Made by a program: the position numbers and the translations under genes. Shown piece by piece: positions 61,219 through 64,000 of a DNA stretch of 64,000 bases. The notes under the pieces were generated by a model. The model ran no database searches. It was given only the letters and a program-made list of their open reading frames with translations, and was not told the DNA's origin. Source of the DNA: Pseudoduganella violacea (GTDB taxonomy: Bacteria > Pseudomonadota > Gammaproteobacteria > Burkholderiales > Burkholderiaceae_D); NCBI RefSeq assembly GCF_014191875.1, contig NZ_JACHXD010000009.1, positions 186,001 through 250,000 on the forward strand. Reading direction: 5' to 3'. The stretch's first letter is position 1. Each line of letters begins with the position of its first letter.

Positions 61219-62622
61219 TTAGAAGCCGAAGGCCGATTTCAGCAGGGTGAACACCTTGGTGTTGTCCAGCGTGCCCTTGAAGGCTTTGGAACCGGAGCCG
61301 GTGGCGAACAGTTTGACGTCGCCGCCGCCGTGGGTTTCGCTGCTCAGGCGCACGCCGGCTTCCTGCAGATAGTCGTTGCCCTGCACGGTGGCGCTATCCA
61401 GGTTGGTGCGCACGTTTGGACGGTTCGGACCATTGCCGAAGACCAGGGTGGAGTAGGTATTGCCGTCGGCGTCCTTGCCCGGCTGGTTGTTGCGGTAGTC
61501 GCGGTTGATGTCCAGGATCGGGTTGCCGCGCTTGGCGTAGCCGTTGATGGTCAGGGTGTGGTCATGGTCGGCGGTGACCACAATCAGGGTGTTCTTCAGT
61601 TCCGGATCGAGTACCTTGGCCTTGTCCAGCGCCGCCTTGATGGCGTCGTCGAAGGCGATGGTGTCGACCAGGGCGCGCTTGGCATTGGTGCCGTGCAGGG
61701 CGTGGTCGATGCGGCCGCCTTCGACCATCAGGAAGTAGCCGTTCGGGTTTTTCGACAGCAGATCCATGGCCTTGGTGGTCATCTCGGCCAGGGTGGGCTG
61801 GCTGGCGCCTTCGCTGCCGGCGGCCGCGGTGCTGCGGTCCAGCTCATATTGCAGATGGCTCTTGGCGCTGTACAGGCCGATGAATTTCTTGTCCAGCGGC
61901 GCGGCGGTCATCTCGGTCTTGTTGGCGGCCACGGTGTAGCCCTTAGCCTTCAGTTCGGCCAGCAGGTCGCGGCCATCGGCGCGGCCGCCTTTATTGGTGG
62001 TGTCGAACGGGGTGAAGTGGTTGCGGCCACCGCCCATCAGCACGTCCACGCCGTCGCCCAGGGCGCTGTTGTAGCCGGCGCCGCCCGGCACCAGCTGCGC
62101 GGCGATCGCGTATTGTGCATTGCGGTTGCAGATGTGGGAGAAGGTCGCTGCCGGGGTGGCGTGGGTCAGCTCGGTGGTGGTGATGGAACCCACGGCCTTG
62201 CCCTTGGCCTTGGCCAGTTCCAGGATGGTGACGGCTGGTTTGCCATTGGTGGCGGCGCAGTTGTTCACGCCCAGGTTGCCGTTGGCGTCCTTGCTGGGTT
62301 CTGTCGCCACGGTTTCCGCCGACATGGAGATGACTTCATTGTTCATCTTCACGCCGGTCATGTAGGCGGCCATCGACGGCGCGCTGTCGGTGGTTTGCGC
62401 GTCGTTGGAGAAGGTCTTGATGCGGGCGGTGCGTTCCAGCTTGTCCATGGTCAGGCTGCCGTCTTCGCCGTATTTGTAGATGCGCGAGGCGGTCACGGTC
62501 GCCGGGCCCATGCCGTCGCCGAGGAAGAAGATGACGTTCTTGGCATCGGCCGCCACGGCGGCCTGGGAGAATGCCGTGCCGACAGCGAGGGCCAGCAGGG
62601 AGCGGTGCAGATTGCGTTTCAT
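61219..62622 (-). CDS. phoA: Alkaline phosphatase
   Basis: Periplasmic phosphomonoesterase of 467 residues with a signal peptide (MKRNLHRSLLALAVGTAFSQAAVA). Catalytic residues: the first metal site in VIFFLGDGMGP, the phosphoserine nucleophile Ser80 in TTDSAPSMAAYMTG, EGGRIDHALHGTNAKRAL, VVTADHDHTL and SSETHGGGDVKL. It frees phosphate from esters under starvation. It is paralogous to the partial gene just upstream (70-base gap), forming an operon of two phosphatases and one exported protein. The promoter lies outside the window. Confidence 0.94.
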   Translation of the reverse strand: MKRNLHRSLLALAVGTAFSQAAVAADAKNVIFFLGDGMGPATVTASRIYKYGEDGSLTMDKLERTARIKTFSNDAQTTDSAPSMAAYMTGVKMNNEVISMSAETVATEPSKDANGNLGVNNCAATNGKPAVTILELAKAKGKAVGSITTTELTHATPAATFSHICNRNAQYAIAAQLVPGGAGYNSALGDGVDVLMGGGRNHFTPFDTTNKGGRADGRDLLAELKAKGYTVAANKTEMTAAPLDKKFIGLYSAKSHLQYELDRSTAAAGSEGASQPTLAEMTTKAMDLLSKNPNGYFLMVEGGRIDHALHGTNAKRALVDTIAFDDAIKAALDKAKVLDPELKNTLIVVTADHDHTLTINGYAKRGNPILDINRDYRNNQPGKDADGNTYSTLVFGNGPNRPNVRTNLDSATVQGNDYLQEAGVRLSSETHGGGDVKLFATGSGSKAFKGTLDNTKVFTLLKSAFGF

Positions 62623-62692
62623 ATTTGGATCCAGTCCAGAAAGAATTGATTGCAGGAGGGCGCGGCGCGCGCCGCGGCCCTCACAAGGCTTG

Positions 62693-64000
62693 TTACAGGC
62701 CGCCGGCGGCCTTGATCAGGCCAAACACCTTGGTGTTGTCGATGGTGCCGAGGAAGGTTTCGGAACCCATGCCGATCGCGCCGAGGAAGACATCGGTGCC
62801 GCCGTGCGTCTCGTTGCCGGCGCTGACGCGGATCACGCCTTCCTGGTGGTAGGTGTTGGCGCTGGTGACGCTGTCGTCCAGGCTGGCCAGCGCGGAGCGG
62901 CTGCCCTGGGTGCGGTTCTCGCCGTTGCCGAAGCCGATGATGGAGTAAGGCGCGCCGTCGGCGTCTTTTTCCACGGCGCCGGTGACGTAGTTTTTCACCA
63001 CGCCCAGCACGCCGGCATTGTTGGCGGCGGTCTTGCCGGTACGCTTGGCGTAGCCGTTCAGCACCAGGGTGTGGTCATGGTCGGCGGTGACCACGATCAG
63101 GGTGTTTTTCAGCTCAGGGTCGGTCTGTTTGGCCTTGGCGATGGCGGCCTTGATCGCGTTGTCGAAGGCCACGGTGTCGTGCAGGGCTTTCTTGGCGGTG
63201 GTTTCGTGCAGGGCGTGGTCGATGCGGCCGCCTTCGACCATCAGGAAGTAGCCCTTCTTGTTCTTGGCCAGAACGTCCATGGCCTTGGTGGTCATATCGG
63301 CCAGGCTAGGCTCCTTGGCCGGATCGCGGTCCAGGTCATAGCTCATGTGGTTGGAGGTGAACAGGCCCACCAGGCGATCGGTCTTGGCCGCATCGATGGC
63401 GTTGAATTCGGCGGCGTTGCTGGCGTAGGCGTAGTTCTTGGCCTTGAATTCGGCGATCAGGTCGCGGCCGTCGGCGCGCTTGCCTTTGGCAGCGACCGGC
63501 GTGAAGAACTGGCTGCCGCCGCCCAGGAGGACGTCGATGCCGTTGGCGCCCAGCGCGCTGTTGTAACCGGTGCCGCCTGGAACCAGGGCCGCAGCGATAT
63601 CGTTTTCCAGATCGCGGTGGCAGATATGGGAATAGGTGGCGGCTGGCGTGGCGTGGGTAACGCGGGTGGTGGTGACGACGCCGGCGGACAGGCCTTTGGC
63701 TTTGGCCAGTTCCAGCAGCGTGGTGGCCGGCGTGCCGTTCTTGCTGCCGCAGTTGTTGCCCAGCTTATTGCCGGCGGTATCGTTGATCGGATCGATGGCG
63801 GTGGTGTCGCTGGACATGGAGATGACTTCGTTATTCATCTTCACGCCGGTCATATAGGCGGCCATCGACGGCGCGCTGTCGGTCACTTGCGAATCGTTGG
63901 AGAAGGTTTTGACGAAGGCCGTTTCCGGCAGGGTGTCGATGGTCAGGTCGCCATCTTCGCCCACCGAGTAGATGCGCGCGGCGGTCATGGTGGTCAGGCC
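62693..64000 (-). CDS. Alkaline phosphatase, second copy (5' cut by window edge)
   Basis: At least 436 residues are visible, and the frame is open to the window edge, where GLTTMTAAR aligns with the first metal-site region of its neighbour; the leader lies outside. Shared motifs: SNDSQVTDSAPSMAAYMTGVKMNNEVISM (nucleophile Ser), VEGGRIDHALHETTAKKAL, VVTADHDHTLVLNGYAKR and NETHGGTDVFLG. Differences from the other copy include insertions after HDHTLVLNGYAKR. It is the upstream gene of the pair. Confidence 0.9.
   Translation of the reverse strand, partial: GLTTMTAARIYSVGEDGDLTIDTLPETAFVKTFSNDSQVTDSAPSMAAYMTGVKMNNEVISMSSDTTAIDPINDTAGNKLGNNCGSKNGTPATTLLELAKAKGLSAGVVTTTRVTHATPAATYSHICHRDLENDIAAALVPGGTGYNSALGANGIDVLLGGGSQFFTPVAAKGKRADGRDLIAEFKAKNYAYASNAAEFNAIDAAKTDRLVGLFTSNHMSYDLDRDPAKEPSLADMTTKAMDVLAKNKKGYFLMVEGGRIDHALHETTAKKALHDTVAFDNAIKAAIAKAKQTDPELKNTLIVVTADHDHTLVLNGYAKRTGKTAANNAGVLGVVKNYVTGAVEKDADGAPYSIIGFGNGENRTQGSRSALASLDDSVTSANTYHQEGVIRVSAGNETHGGTDVFLGAIGMGSETFLGTIDNTKVFGLIKAAGGL

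Overview
The window is high-GC bacterial chromosome with mostly short intergenic gaps. The gene content suggests a betaproteobacterium of the Oxalobacteraceae (Massilia/Duganella/Janthinobacterium type). Supporting signs are a PEP-CTERM protein, DUF3016 and DUF2058 proteins, c-di-GMP signalling proteins, a chemoreceptor, many exported hydrolases and a tRNA-Phe. The genus is inferred from general knowledge, not from a search. I see no prophage, transposase, CRISPR array or rRNA.

Layout. 0-9 kb: tail of a histidine kinase, a REC/HD-GYP c-di-GMP phosphodiesterase, an Fpg/Nei glycosylase, a Tat-exported PhoX-type phosphatase behind a likely Pho box, a DUF3016 protein, a thioesterase, a PQQ-type sugar dehydrogenase with an in-frame stop in its leader, a dienelactone hydrolase and a host-attachment-family protein. 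9.5-19.8 kb: a membrane GGDEF-EAL protein, SRPBCC protein, secreted M28 peptidase, SDR, a DEAD-box helicase with two C-terminal RNA-binding domains, an unusual 10-bp-phased inverted array, an alpha/beta hydrolase, a MazG-like enzyme and a GNAT. 19.9-29.5 kb: secreted M1 and DUF885-type peptidases, then a methyltransferase, sulfotransferase, arginase-family protein, APS kinase and FAD protein that look like a small sulfation locus. 29.6-34.1 kb: a solute-binding protein, HxlR regulator, chemoreceptor, DUF1059 protein and NarL-type regulator.

34-41 kb: a tightly packed minus-strand run of seven genes (exported alpha/beta hydrolase, catalase, isochorismatase-like hydrolase, XapX protein, amidohydrolase, DoxX, DUF1275) that reads as one operon, probably for oxidative or xenobiotic stress. 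41-48.6 kb: DUF411, erythromycin-esterase-like, CPBP protease, TetR, NTF2-like, GNAT, membrane protein, DUF2058, KfrA-like and YidB-like genes. 48.7-50.6 kb: a low-GC phosphoethanolamine-transferase gene lying between tRNA-Phe and a decayed copy of the tRNA 3' end plus its terminator, which looks like a tRNA-targeted islet. 50.7-57 kb: DUF1275, a secreted protein, surface acyltransferase, glycosyltransferase, Cache protein, SGNH hydrolase and PEP-CTERM protein. 57-64 kb: a LysR remnant, the tRNA-modifying TrhP behind a perfect FNR-type box, a GntP permease and a tandem pair of alkaline phosphatases with a secreted downstream partner.

The most unusual structures are non-coding. Three copies of an exactly 128-bp palindromic element each have the plan box-43 bp-box-43 bp-box, where the boxes resemble FNR sites. 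A 10-bp-phased inverted array follows the helicase gene. A duplicated promoter block with a palindrome lies before the HxlR and chemoreceptor genes. A deletion scar joins pieces of two opposed genes at 57.46 kb.
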